A stretch of 35,980 bases of DNA. Origin: Natronococcus jeotgali DSM 18795 (GTDB taxonomy: Archaea > Halobacteriota > Halobacteria > Halobacteriales > Natrialbaceae). This document shows positions 1 to 7,289 of this stretch, in pieces. The notes beneath the pieces are model-generated. The model did not search any database and was not told the origin of the DNA. It saw only the letters and a list, made by a program, of their open reading frames with translations. Each line of letters starts with the position of its first letter. The stretch's first letter is position 1. Both the position numbers and the translations under genes were made by a program. The stretch lies in contig NZ_AOIA01000159.1 in the NCBI RefSeq assembly GCF_000337695.1, positions 1-35,980 on the forward strand, written 5' to 3'.

Positions 1-21
1 AGAGATGTGTATAAGAGACAG
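1..21 (+). other. Tn5/Nextera adapter remnant (not genomic)
   Basis: Bases 3-21 match the 19-bp Tn5 mosaic end used in Nextera libraries (AGATGTGTATAAGAGACAG). Genuine high-GC haloarchaeal coding sequence begins at 22. The two bases before it (AG) differ from both standard Nextera adapter arms as I remember them, and would fit the end of another mosaic end (a mosaic-end concatemer), although two bases prove little. This marks an untrimmed contig end. Confidence 0.95.
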
Positions 22-147
22 GCCCTCGAGCCCGACACCGACGAGATGGACGAGACCGGCGACGAGCGCCATCCCGACACTGAGGAGGCGCCCCCGGAGG
101 GCGATCGGACGGTAACGAAGGACCGCGGGGAGAAAGCGGACCGCTGA
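22..147 (+). CDS. 3' end of an acidic protein, cut by the contig edge
   Basis: The frame is open from base 22 to a TGA at 145-147 and gives 41 residues ending in EKADR. The tail is very rich in Asp, Glu and Pro (for example EPDTDEMDETGDE), typical of a disordered C-terminal extension on a haloarchaeal protein. No domain is visible, so the function cannot be named. The frame also runs through the adapter bases, but those should not be counted as protein. The gene lies 58 bp upstream of the aldehyde dehydrogenase on the same strand. Confidence 0.6.
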   Translation, partial: ALEPDTDEMDETGDERHPDTEEAPPEGDRTVTKDRGEKADR

Positions 148-205
148 TCCGGGCGACGCCCCGACCTCCATCAACGTTTTCACGTCGTTCGTCGTCTGTT
201 CACGC

Positions 206-1741
206 ATGAGTCGACAGGCTACCGAGCAGGTACACGACCACTACATCGGCGGCGAGTGGACCGACGGGAACGGCTCGAAGACGTTCGCGAGCGAGAATCC
301 GGCGACCGGGGAGACCCTCGCGGAGTTCCGGCGCGGGACCGCCGAGGACGTCGACGCCGCCCTCGAGGAGGCCGACGAGGCCTTCGAGGAGTGGCGCTCC
401 CTGTCCTACATCGACCGCGCGGAGTACCTCTGGGACATCTACCACGAGCTACGCGAGCGCCACGAGGAGCTGGGCGAGATCGTCAGCCGGGAGTGTGGCA
501 AAGAGATCAGCGAGGGGAAAGCCGACGTCACGGAGGCCTGGCACATGGTCGAGTGGGCGGCGGGCAACGCCCGCCACCCCCACGGCGACGTCGTCCCCAG
601 CGAGGTCGCGGGCAAGGACGCCTACATGCGCCGGAAACCCAGGGGCGTGGTCGGCTGTATCACCCCCTGGAACTTCCCGGTCGCGATCCCGTTCTGGCAC
701 ATGGCGATCGCGCTGGTCGAGGGGAACACGGTCGTCTGGAAGCCCGCGGAGCAGACGCCGTGGTGCGGCCAGATCATTGCGGAGATGTTCGACGACGCGG
801 GCATCCCCGACGGCGTCTTCAACATGGTCCAGGGCTTCGGCGACGCCGGCGCCGCGATTACCGACGACGAGCGCGTCGACACCGTCCTCTTTACCGGCTC
901 CGCGGAGGTGGGCCAGGAGATCGCCAGCAAGGTCGGGGGCGAGCCCGGCAAGCTCGCGGCCTGCGAGATGGGCGGCAAGAACGGCATCGTCGTCACCGAG
1001 GAGGCGGATCTGGACGTCGCCGTCCACTCGGCGATCATGTCCTCGTTCAAGACCACCGGCCAGCGCTGCGTCTCCTCCGAGCGATTGATCGTCCACGAGG
1101 ACGTCTACGACGAGTTCAAGGAGCGGTTCGTCGAGATCGCCGAGGATATCGCCGTCGGCGACCCGCTCGAGGAATCGACGTTCATGGGGCCGGCGATCGA
1201 GGCCGAGCACCTCGAGAAGATCGAGAAGCACAACGAACTCGCCCGCAAGGAGGGCGCCGACGTCCTCGTCGACCGCTTCGAACTCGAGGAGAGCAAGATC
1301 CCGGAGGGTCACGCCGAGGGCCACTGGGTCGGGCCGTTCGTCTACGAGATCGAGTACGACACCGACCTGCGCTGTCTGAAAGAGGAGTGTTTCGGCCCGC
1401 ACGTCGCCCTGCTCGAGTACTCGGGCGACATCGCCGAGGCCGTCGAGATCCACAACGACACCCCCTACGGGCTGGCGGGGGCGATCGTCTCGGAGGACTA
1501 CCGCCAGATCAACTACTTCCGGGACCGCGCCGAGATCGGGCTGGCGTACGCGAACCTGCCGTGTATCGGCGCCGAGGTCCAGCTGCCGTTCGGCGGCGTC
1601 AAGAAGTCGGGCAACGGCTACCCCAGCGCCCGCGAGGCCATCGAGGCCGTCACCGAGCGCACCGCCTGGACGATCAACAACGCCGAGGACATCGAGATGG
1701 CCCAGGGCCTTTCCGCGGACATCCTCACCCGCGACGACTGA
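206..1741 (+). CDS. NAD(P)-dependent aldehyde dehydrogenase
   Basis: A full-length ALDH-superfamily enzyme (511 aa), oxidising an aldehyde or semialdehyde to the acid with NAD(P). Visible landmarks are PWNFP (about 154-158), the cofactor lysine in VWKP (K179), the FTGSAEVG loop (229-236), the general base in CEMGGKN (E254) and the nucleophile in GQRC (C288). Near the C-terminus QLPFGGVKKSGNG is the usual late ALDH motif. The NLPCIGAEVQLPFGG context resembles semialdehyde dehydrogenases such as the 2-oxoglutarate semialdehyde group, but the substrate cannot be fixed from sequence. A weak T-rich element (CGTTTTC, about 175-181) sits about 28 bp before the ATG, compatible with a leaderless transcript. 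It converges on the ferredoxin gene with a 66-bp gap. Confidence 0.93.
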   Translation: MSRQATEQVHDHYIGGEWTDGNGSKTFASENPATGETLAEFRRGTAEDVDAALEEADEAFEEWRSLSYIDRAEYLWDIYHELRERHEELGEIVSRECGKEISEGKADVTEAWHMVEWAAGNARHPHGDVVPSEVAGKDAYMRRKPRGVVGCITPWNFPVAIPFWHMAIALVEGNTVVWKPAEQTPWCGQIIAEMFDDAGIPDGVFNMVQGFGDAGAAITDDERVDTVLFTGSAEVGQEIASKVGGEPGKLAACEMGGKNGIVVTEEADLDVAVHSAIMSSFKTTGQRCVSSERLIVHEDVYDEFKERFVEIAEDIAVGDPLEESTFMGPAIEAEHLEKIEKHNELARKEGADVLVDRFELEESKIPEGHAEGHWVGPFVYEIEYDTDLRCLKEECFGPHVALLEYSGDIAEAVEIHNDTPYGLAGAIVSEDYRQINYFRDRAEIGLAYANLPCIGAEVQLPFGGVKKSGNGYPSAREAIEAVTERTAWTINNAEDIEMAQGLSADILTRDD

Positions 1742-1807
1742 GCGGTCCTCGAGTCGGGCTGCGTTTTCGACGCGGCGACCCGTCGGACGACGGGATAATC
1801 CGCGACC

Positions 1808-2140
1808 TTAGTCGCGCGACGACTCCACTCGGCGCTGTCCCCAGAACCCGCCGTGTTTCTCGACCGTCAGGTCGCCCCGCACCTCCGTCTGACAGGACAG
1901 CCGCAATCCCGCGTCGGGATCGTGCGGCGGCGCCGAGAGCCGGCGTCTCTCGCGGGACGTCGGCTCGCTCGCGGGGCCGTCGATCTCCACCGCACAGGTG
2001 CCACAGGTCCCGTGGCCCCGGCAGTTCAACAGGGCCGCCCGCCCGTTGTGCGGCGACAGCCCCGCCTCGAGCAGGACGTCCCGGAGGATCGATCCGTCCT
2101 CGCAGTCGATCTCCTCCCCTTCGAAGGTAACCGTCGGCAT
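1808..2140 (-). CDS. [2Fe-2S] ferredoxin
   Basis: A 110-aa electron carrier starting at MPTVTFEGEE. An upstream in-frame ATG at 2197 would add 19 unrelated residues, so the ATG at 2140 is preferred. Cluster ligands are C40, C46, C49 and C83, giving CX5CX2CX33C. The CX5CX2C spacing is closer to adrenodoxin/putidaredoxin-type ferredoxins than to the CX4CX2C plant type. It lacks the long acidic N-terminal insertion of the major haloarchaeal plant-type ferredoxin, so it is probably a dedicated partner of some oxidoreductase. It is divergent from the methyltransferase gene and convergent with the aldehyde dehydrogenase. No obvious partner enzyme adjoins it. Confidence 0.85.
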   Translation of the reverse strand: MPTVTFEGEEIDCEDGSILRDVLLEAGLSPHNGRAALLNCRGHGTCGTCAVEIDGPASEPTSRERRRLSAPPHDPDAGLRLSCQTEVRGDLTVEKHGGFWGQRRVESSRD

Positions 2141-2248
2141 GGGACCGGGTACGGGACGCAGGACCAAAGACATTTGTGGCCTGCTACCACGAGACACCGT
2201 CTACTTACTCCTCGGTACCAACCCTCACTCACGCTTACGGCGTCCAAA

Positions 2249-2263
2249 ACTGTGTCACACAGT
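2249..2263. promoter_or_regulatory. 15-bp perfect palindrome abutting the methyltransferase start
   Basis: ACTGTGT-C-ACACAGT is perfectly symmetric around one base and ends directly before the ATG at 2264. A TATA-like CGCTTACGG lies about 30 bp upstream, so a protein bound here would cover the transcription start. It looks like a repressor operator; the regulator is unknown. Confidence 0.5.
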
Positions 2264-2965
2264 ATGACGGACCACGATCCGTTCGGTCGCGCCGTGCGCG
2301 ACCACTACCGCGGCGAGCGGACGACACCGCTGCTCGATCGCGACGGCGAACGGACCCGCGAGCACGCCGTCGAGAAGTGGTACTTCGGCGACCACGACGA
2401 GGACGCCTGGCGCGACGCGTGGCTGGAGGGCCCGCTGCTCGATATGGGGGCCGGTGCGGGGCGGGACACGCTGTACTACCAGGAGCGGTTCGAAACCGTC
2501 GCCATCGAGGTGAGCGAGCGCCTCGTCGACGTGATGCGTGATCGGGGCGTCGAGGACGCCAGGCTCGCCGACATGTTCTCGCTCCGGGAGAGCTTCGACC
2601 GCGACCGGTTCCGGTCGGTCCACGCGATCGGCACGCAGGTCGGACTGGCCGGTTCGATGAGCTCCGTCCGGGAGTTCCTCGCCGACCTGGCGGTCGTGAC
2701 GACACCCGACGCCACCGCCGTGCTGGACAACTACGCGCCCGAGCTGGCGGCGACCGCGGACGCCTTCGGCTACCGCGAGGACGCCGCGCCCGGACTGGCC
2801 TACAGAGTGTATCACTGCGAGTACGAGGGCGATGTCGGTCGGACGCTGCTGTTTCGATTGTTCAGCGTCGATCGGCTCCGGGAGGCGACCGTCGGCACGC
2901 CGTGGACGGTCGCCGCGGCCCGGTACGGCGACGTCCAGTGGCGGGCCGCCCTCGAGAAGCGGTGA
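2264..2965 (+). CDS. Class I SAM-dependent methyltransferase
   Basis: A 233-aa protein. Motif I of the Rossmann methyltransferase fold is LLDMGAGAGRDT (58-69), followed by an acidic residue ending strand 2 (E82 in AIEVSERL), which normally contacts the ribose of S-adenosylmethionine. The C-terminal half lacks a recognisable substrate signature, so the methyl acceptor is unknown. The frame is open far upstream, but the ATG at 2264 is chosen because the palindrome and TATA-like element sit just before it and the residues upstream are not protein-like. No operon partner: the next gene is on the opposite strand after about 225 bp. Confidence 0.82.
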   Translation: MTDHDPFGRAVRDHYRGERTTPLLDRDGERTREHAVEKWYFGDHDEDAWRDAWLEGPLLDMGAGAGRDTLYYQERFETVAIEVSERLVDVMRDRGVEDARLADMFSLRESFDRDRFRSVHAIGTQVGLAGSMSSVREFLADLAVVTTPDATAVLDNYAPELAATADAFGYREDAAPGLAYRVYHCEYEGDVGRTLLFRLFSVDRLREATVGTPWTVAAARYGDVQWRAALEKR

Positions 2966-3167
2966 CTCGTCCCTCGAGTCGAAGACGACGCTCGAGGGCG
3001 GGAGGCGAAAGACGCGGGCGAAAGGAGTGGCGCGGACGAAGGCGAGCCGACGGGAGTGGGGTCGCTCGATCCCGGGAATCGAGCGAGCGCGGCCGGAGCG
3101 ACGCGCAGTGCCGGTCTGACGTGAAAAGCGCCTGTAACCGGCATCGGAGACAACGTCGTCGGTGGAT

Positions 3168-3191
3168 AAAAAAACAGCGGTCGAGCTCGAC
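3168..3191 (-). terminator. Oligo-T terminator of the SRPBCC-nitrilase operon
   Basis: On the minus strand the palindrome GTCGAGCTCGAC (3180-3191) overlaps the nitrilase stop codon and is followed after five bases by seven T residues (3168-3174). A T-tract after a gene end is the usual archaeal termination signal. The rest of 2966-3167 holds no gene that I can support. Confidence 0.6.
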
Positions 3192-4009
3192 TACAGTCGG
3201 CGGTCCCGAAGGGCGGGAAACTCCTCGCGGACGTCGGCGACCGTCTCGGGCTCGATCTCTGCCGTCACGAGGGCGGGATCGTCGCCGCTCGAGGAAAGCG
3301 TCACGCCCCAGGGGTCGTAGACCGTCGAGCGACCCAGCAGGGTCGCGTCCTCGAACTCGCCGGCTCCGTTGACCGTCGCGACGTAACACTGGTCCTCGAT
3401 CGCCCGCGCCCGCGAGAGGGTCTCCCAGTGTTCGATCCGGGGGTAGGGCCAGGCGCTGGGAACCACCAGCAACTCGGCGCCCGCGTCGACCAGCTCGCGG
3501 TACAGCTCCGGGAATCGGAGGTCGTAACAGGTCGTCACGCCGACCGTCACGTCGCCGACCGCGGCGGTCTCGATGCGCTCGCCCGGGACCAGCAGCTCGG
3601 CCTCGGCGGACTCGTAGCCGAAGAGGTGGTGTTTGCGGTAGACCAGCTGTACCTCCCCGTCGGCGTCGAACAGCGCGGCGGTGTTGGCCAGCCCCTCGTC
3701 GGCGGGCGTCTCGACGGTCTCGGTCGCGGCGAGATCCTCGACGATGGTGCCCGCGAGGACGGCGATCCCGTGCTCCGCGGCGGCCTCGCCGAGTCGGGTA
3801 AACGTCTCCCCTCCGAACGGCTCCGCGTAGCGCTCGTAGAGCTCGAACGCGAAGTAGCCGACGTTGAACAGCTCCGGCAGGGCGACCAGGTCGGCGCCCC
3901 GGTCGGCGGCCCGCTCGACCGCCGCGAGCGCGCGCTCGACGTTGCCCTCGACGTCGCCGGCTTCGATCTCGAGCTGGGCGAGCGCGAGCTCGAGTCCGTC
4001 GGCGCTCAC
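3191..4009 (-). CDS. Nitrilase-superfamily carbon-nitrogen hydrolase
   Basis: A 272-aa amidohydrolase of the nitrilase/omega-amidase superfamily. The catalytic triad is visible: Glu46 in LPELFNVGYF, Lys126 in VYRKHHLF and Cys161 in TTCYDLRFPELYR. The family hydrolyses amides, ureido groups or nitriles to acid and ammonia. The CYDLRFPE context is typical of the omega-amidase/carbamoyl-putrescine amidase branch, but the substrate is undecided. The start is GTG at 4009, overlapping the SRPBCC stop by four bases (GTGA), so translation is probably coupled. Length is normal for the family. Confidence 0.9.
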   Translation of the reverse strand: MSADGLELALAQLEIEAGDVEGNVERALAAVERAADRGADLVALPELFNVGYFAFELYERYAEPFGGETFTRLGEAAAEHGIAVLAGTIVEDLAATETVETPADEGLANTAALFDADGEVQLVYRKHHLFGYESAEAELLVPGERIETAAVGDVTVGVTTCYDLRFPELYRELVDAGAELLVVPSAWPYPRIEHWETLSRARAIEDQCYVATVNGAGEFEDATLLGRSTVYDPWGVTLSSSGDDPALVTAEIEPETVADVREEFPALRDRRL

Positions 4010-4440
4010 GGCGATCCCTCCAGGTCGCGCTCGAGCGCCCGGCGGAGGTTCTCGAGCTCTTCGTCCAGGTTGCGCTCGAAGAACGTCTCGACGCCCGGCA
4101 GCTTCCCGTCGACGACGAACTCGTTCTCGAGGCGGCTCCCGGTCTCGGTCTCGACGATCCGGTGCTCGCCGGTGACATCGAGTCCCTTCGAGCGCCCGGT
4201 GAACTTGACGTACTCGGGGGGACGACGGGTGACGTCCTCGGTCTCGACGGCGACGGTCCGGCTAACGAGCGGGATCGGAAGCGCCACCTGCCAGGTCGCC
4301 CGCCGCCCGTCGGGGCCGCCCACGGAGTACTCCTCGACGACGCTGATCGCTCGGGCGCGGTTCTCCGGATCCGCGATAAACTCCCAGACGCGCTCTGGCG
4401 GGGCCGACAGCTCGAACGACCGGTCGACGCGTACAGTCAT
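4006..4440 (-). CDS. SRPBCC (START-like) fold protein
   Basis: A 144-aa protein. The opening VDRSFELSAPPERVWEFIAD is the standard first strand and helix of polyketide cyclase/START-like SRPBCC proteins, which hold hydrophobic ligands in a deep cavity. The C-terminal helix (about residues 115-140, rich in Glu, Arg and Leu) closes the fold. It is the first gene of a two-gene unit with the nitrilase (4-bp overlap), so the two may share a pathway, but the ligand is unknown. Upstream, the minus strand carries CTTTTTACCC (about 4463-4471), 26-30 bp before the ATG, as candidate TATA box. Confidence 0.82.
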   Translation of the reverse strand: MTVRVDRSFELSAPPERVWEFIADPENRARAISVVEEYSVGGPDGRRATWQVALPIPLVSRTVAVETEDVTRRPPEYVKFTGRSKGLDVTGEHRIVETETGSRLENEFVVDGKLPGVETFFERNLDEELENLRRALERDLEGSP

Positions 4441-4564
4441 GCCACTACCTGGGGCGTTCTCGGGTAAAAAGACCACGAACCCTCGTACGACCTCCTGTAC
4501 GCCGTTTCCGGAGCGACCGCAAAACGGCGCGCGGCGATCCGCGAACTCCTCACGGCGGGCCGTC

Positions 4565-4789
4565 TCAGCTGACGGTGACGCGCCAGGTCGTCGAGCGGGC
4601 CCGGCCCCACTTCTCGATGTCGACGTCGTCGGACTTTTCCGCGAGGTGGGGGAGGCGAGCGCCGACCTGTTTCGACGAGAGTCCGATCGCGTCCGCGATG
4701 TTTTTCGCGCGGAAGTACTCCTCGCCGCGGGCGGCACTCTCGCGGAGGTACGACAGGATACGCCGCTCTTCGTCGGAGTAGTTCGTCAT
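4565..4789 (-). CDS. Small winged-helix protein, DUF7123-like
   Basis: A 74-aa protein starting MTNYSDEERRILSYLRES. Residues 8-55 look like a winged helix-turn-helix with the recognition segment around IADAIGLSSKQVGARLPHLA, followed by a wing ending STTWRVT. It resembles a conserved small haloarchaeal family that I recall as DUF7123; its target is unknown. Such proteins usually act alone as DNA-binding regulators. A TTAATA element on the minus strand (about 4820-4826) lies 31-37 bp upstream. The gene stands alone between the SRPBCC operon and a small membrane protein. Confidence 0.75.
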   Translation of the reverse strand: MTNYSDEERRILSYLRESAARGEEYFRAKNIADAIGLSSKQVGARLPHLAEKSDDVDIEKWGRARSTTWRVTVS

Positions 4790-4881
4790 CGTCCGTACTC
4801 GACGTAGGTCGTCGGTGGTATTAACGTTTGATGCGGGCGGCGCTCTCGAGGGGCCGCCGGGACCGGCCGATCCGATCGACG

Positions 4882-5067
4882 TCAGTCCCAGTAGAGGTGG
4901 ATGGCGACGACCGCCAGCGAGCTGAACAGCATCGCCGCGGCGAATCCCCACGCCGCCGTGATGTCGGGGGCGCCGAGTCCCATCGCGAACGCGCCGATGG
5001 TCGCGACGGCGCCGAGCGCGATCGCCAGCCCCAGCCCCTTGTCCGTCGACTCCGATTGCGTAGCCAT
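4882..5067 (-). CDS. Small two-helix membrane protein
   Basis: A 61-aa protein starting MATQSESTDKGLG. Two hydrophobic segments (about 13-32 and 38-57) suggest a helical hairpin. An in-frame ATG 39 bp upstream is rejected because CAATTAAGG (about 5089-5097 on the minus strand) is placed as a TATA box for a leaderless start at 5067. It resembles a conserved haloarchaeal small membrane family (possibly DUF7525, from memory). Function unknown. Confidence 0.7.
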   Translation of the reverse strand: MATQSESTDKGLGLAIALGAVATIGAFAMGLGAPDITAAWGFAAAMLFSSLAVVAIHLYWD

Positions 5068-5137
5068 ACTCGAGGGTTCCGAGCAAGGCCCCTTAATTGC
5101 ATCCATTCGCGCAATCCGCCGGCGGCGTCGGCGTCGC

Positions 5138-6085
5138 TCAGGACCGACCGGGGACGGAGCCCTCGAGGTGGCGAACGAGCGAGCTGCTGACGACCTGCTG
5201 GACGACGTAGAACGCGGTGATGCTGGCGACGACGGTTCCGCCGCCGACGACCGCGCCGACCATCACCGAGACGCTCATGTTCTTCATCGAGCTCGAGAAC
5301 AGTACGGTGATGCAGTCGTCGCTTCGCATTCCGCGGGCGTAGAGTCCGTACGCGACCGCGGCGCTGAGGGCGATCGAACCGATCGCGACCGCGCCGACCG
5401 CCGCGAGCTGGGTCGCCTCGACCGCGAGGGTCGATCCCCCGACGCCCGCGTAGATCAGGACGCCGATCGTCGCGACCGAGAAGTCGTCCAGCGTGTCCTC
5501 GGAGACGGTCCCCCCCGGAACCGCGTACGCGAGCGCGCCGCCGGCGAGAACGATCGCGGCCAGCTCGACGACCAGCTCGCTCGCCGAGACCTCGACGGCC
5601 GAGTCCGCGAGCAGCGCGATCAGCGAGGGCATCGCGAGCGGCGCGAGTCCCATCGATGCGAGGACGACGACGGTCGTCAGCACCGTGTTGCCGCCGCTCA
5701 GGCGCGTCCAGATGATCGAGCTGCCGGCGGCCAGCGGCGCGGAGAGGACGACGAGCACGCCGAGTAATATCTCGCCGGAGAGCGCGACCGAGGCAAGCGG
5801 GTACAGCGCGACCGGGACGAACAGGTAGAGGCAGGCCAGCGAGACGACGACCGGAGTCGAAACGCGCTGGTCGGTGGCCTCGTCGACGCTGAACCCGTAG
5901 AACCCCGTGAATATCAGCCCGGCGACGAGCGCCGGGAGCAGCGGTTGGAGCGGGGCCGAAAGCGCCGGGACCGTCACTCCGGCGAGCGTCGCTCCGATCA
6001 CGACCAGAAGCGTGCGCTGGGATCGAACTACAGTCCGGAGACGGGCGATGTGTCGGACGATGGCGGCGAGTAACGAAGTCGCCAC
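5138..6085 (-). CDS. Bile-acid:sodium-symporter-like (SBF) membrane transporter
   Basis: A 315-aa integral membrane protein with about nine hydrophobic segments. The segment VLFSSSMKNMSVSVMVGAVV (about residues 264-283) recalls the conserved core of SBF/BASS transporters, which move organic anions or arsenite with sodium, and the repeat-like two-half layout also fits. The frame starts with GTG at 6085; the nearby ATG at 6089 is in another frame. TATATT about 24 bp upstream supports a leaderless start. Confident as a transporter-like protein, moderate for the family, none for substrate. Confidence 0.7.
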   Translation of the reverse strand: MATSLLAAIVRHIARLRTVVRSQRTLLVVIGATLAGVTVPALSAPLQPLLPALVAGLIFTGFYGFSVDEATDQRVSTPVVVSLACLYLFVPVALYPLASVALSGEILLGVLVVLSAPLAAGSSIIWTRLSGGNTVLTTVVVLASMGLAPLAMPSLIALLADSAVEVSASELVVELAAIVLAGGALAYAVPGGTVSEDTLDDFSVATIGVLIYAGVGGSTLAVEATQLAAVGAVAIGSIALSAAVAYGLYARGMRSDDCITVLFSSSMKNMSVSVMVGAVVGGGTVVASITAFYVVQQVVSSSLVRHLEGSVPGRS

Positions 6086-6105
6086 GCATGAATCTTTCCA
6101 CTCTG

Positions 6106-6111
6106 AATATA
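6106..6111 (-). promoter_or_regulatory. TATA box of the SBF-like transporter gene
   Basis: TATATT on the minus strand, centred about 24 bp before the GTG at 6085. This spacing supports a leaderless transcript and decides the GTG over the out-of-frame ATG at 6089. A TTTTT run a little upstream may end the PhoU gene transcript. Confidence 0.55.
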
Positions 6112-6155
6112 CCGAATTAAAATTGGTGAAAAACGCGCGGTCGCGGCGGCCGCGA

Positions 6156-7187
6156 TCAGCTGATCGTCGTGTGCTCGGACTCCTCGTTGAGCGCGAGGTT
6201 CGCCGCGATCTCGGCGTTTCGCATCGCGTACTGGGCGGTCTGCTGGAGGCTGACCAGCACCTCCCGCACCCGAAGCAGGTCCTCGTTGGCCATCTCGGGC
6301 AGTTCGTCGAGGATCTCGTCCTCGCGGTCGGCGATCTCGTGGAACAGCGACCGCACCTCGTTGGACTTGTCGTAATCGCGCTCGACGGCCGCTTCGACGG
6401 CGAGCGCGGTGATCTCGTCGACCAGGTCGTTCAGTTCGCGGATGTCCCGCATGATCGCACTGTCGATGTCGAGGGTGTGACCCTCGGTCTCCATGACGAT
6501 GTCGGCGATGTCCTCGGCGTTGTCGGCCGTGAGCTCGAGGTTCTTCGCGATCGAGCGGTAGCCGATCAGCGGGAAGCCGCTCTCGAGTCCGACCGCCCGC
6601 GCGAGGTTGGGGTTCTGGTAGGCCGTAAAGATCAGGCGCAACAGGAGCACGAAGATCTTGTTGGCCTGGCGCTCGCGGTTCAGCGCCCGCTGGGCGAGGT
6701 CGGGGTTGCCGTGGGCCAGGGCCTTGATCGCCTCGCCGCGCATCGTGCTGCCGGTTCGCTCGAGGCGCTCGAGCAAGTTGTCGAGCGTGAAGTCCTCGGG
6801 GTCGACCGAACAGCGAATCGAGATGTTCTCGGGGGTCTCCTCGATCACGCCCAGTCCCATCAGCTGGGTCTCGGCCTGGTAGACGGCGTTGATGTGCTCG
6901 GAGTCGAGCGCGCCGTTCTCGCGCTGGATCCGGATCACTCGCCGGCCGAGGACGTACTGGGCGACGATCGCGCGCTCGACGGCCGGCGCGTCGAGTTCGT
7001 CGACGTGGATGGTCGCCTCCGTCTCTTCGGTGTTCGCCGATTCGGGCATCACCGTCAGCGTCCCCTTGCCGCTGGTTCGAATCGTCACCTCGTCGCCCTT
7101 CTCGACGTCGTGTTCGCCCGCCCACTCCGCGGGGAGGGTCATCGCGAGCGTCGAGGGACCGAGCCGCTGGACTTTCCGCGTTTCCAT
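6156..7187 (-). CDS. AbrB/SpoVT domain plus PhoU domain regulator
   Basis: A 343-aa protein. Residues 1-50 (METRKVQRLGPSTLAMTLPA, then KGDEVTI) form a swapped-hairpin AbrB/MazE/SpoVT DNA-binding domain. From about 105 to the end it is all-helical with two PhoU-like repeats, including the DLAQRALNRERQANKI and AEDIADIVME regions. Archaeal proteins of this fusion are linked to phosphate-dependent regulation, but no pst transporter is present here, so a phosphate role is inference. Its promoter has a TTAAGG-type TATA element and a palindrome just upstream, suggesting specific control, perhaps autoregulation. Monocistronic, ending in a T-rich stretch. Confidence 0.88.
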   Translation of the reverse strand: METRKVQRLGPSTLAMTLPAEWAGEHDVEKGDEVTIRTSGKGTLTVMPESANTEETEATIHVDELDAPAVERAIVAQYVLGRRVIRIQRENGALDSEHINAVYQAETQLMGLGVIEETPENISIRCSVDPEDFTLDNLLERLERTGSTMRGEAIKALAHGNPDLAQRALNRERQANKIFVLLLRLIFTAYQNPNLARAVGLESGFPLIGYRSIAKNLELTADNAEDIADIVMETEGHTLDIDSAIMRDIRELNDLVDEITALAVEAAVERDYDKSNEVRSLFHEIADREDEILDELPEMANEDLLRVREVLVSLQQTAQYAMRNAEIAANLALNEESEHTTIS

Positions 7188-7209
7188 GGGGCGAGGTAGG
7201 CTTTAGCCC

Positions 7210-7216
7210 ACCTTAA
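7210..7216 (-). promoter_or_regulatory. TATA-like element of the AbrB-PhoU gene
   Basis: ATTAAGG on the minus strand, about 26 bp before the ATG at 7187, fits a leaderless archaeal promoter. Confidence 0.5.
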
Positions 7217-7223
7217 TCCTGAC

Positions 7224-7238
7224 TATACACACAGTATA
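7224..7238. promoter_or_regulatory. Palindrome upstream of the AbrB-PhoU promoter
   Basis: TATAC-ACACA-GTATA is a perfect inverted repeat with a 5-bp spacer. It lies immediately upstream of the TATA-like element of the minus-strand gene, the place expected for an activator or an upstream repressor site. The region is AT-rich compared with its surroundings. Confidence 0.45.
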
Positions 7239-7289
7239 TCGTCACTCGTGGTAATATAGTTCTGCGATTCACGAGAAGCGCGCACATCC

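Noticed and set aside
1-21. Tn5 end read as a genomic transposon
   Set aside because: Only the 19-bp hyperactive mosaic end at the very contig edge is present, which is a library adapter and not a natural element.
6089-6089. ATG at 6089 as the SBF transporter start
   Set aside because: It is out of frame with the transporter; the GTG at 6085 is in frame and correctly spaced from TATATT.
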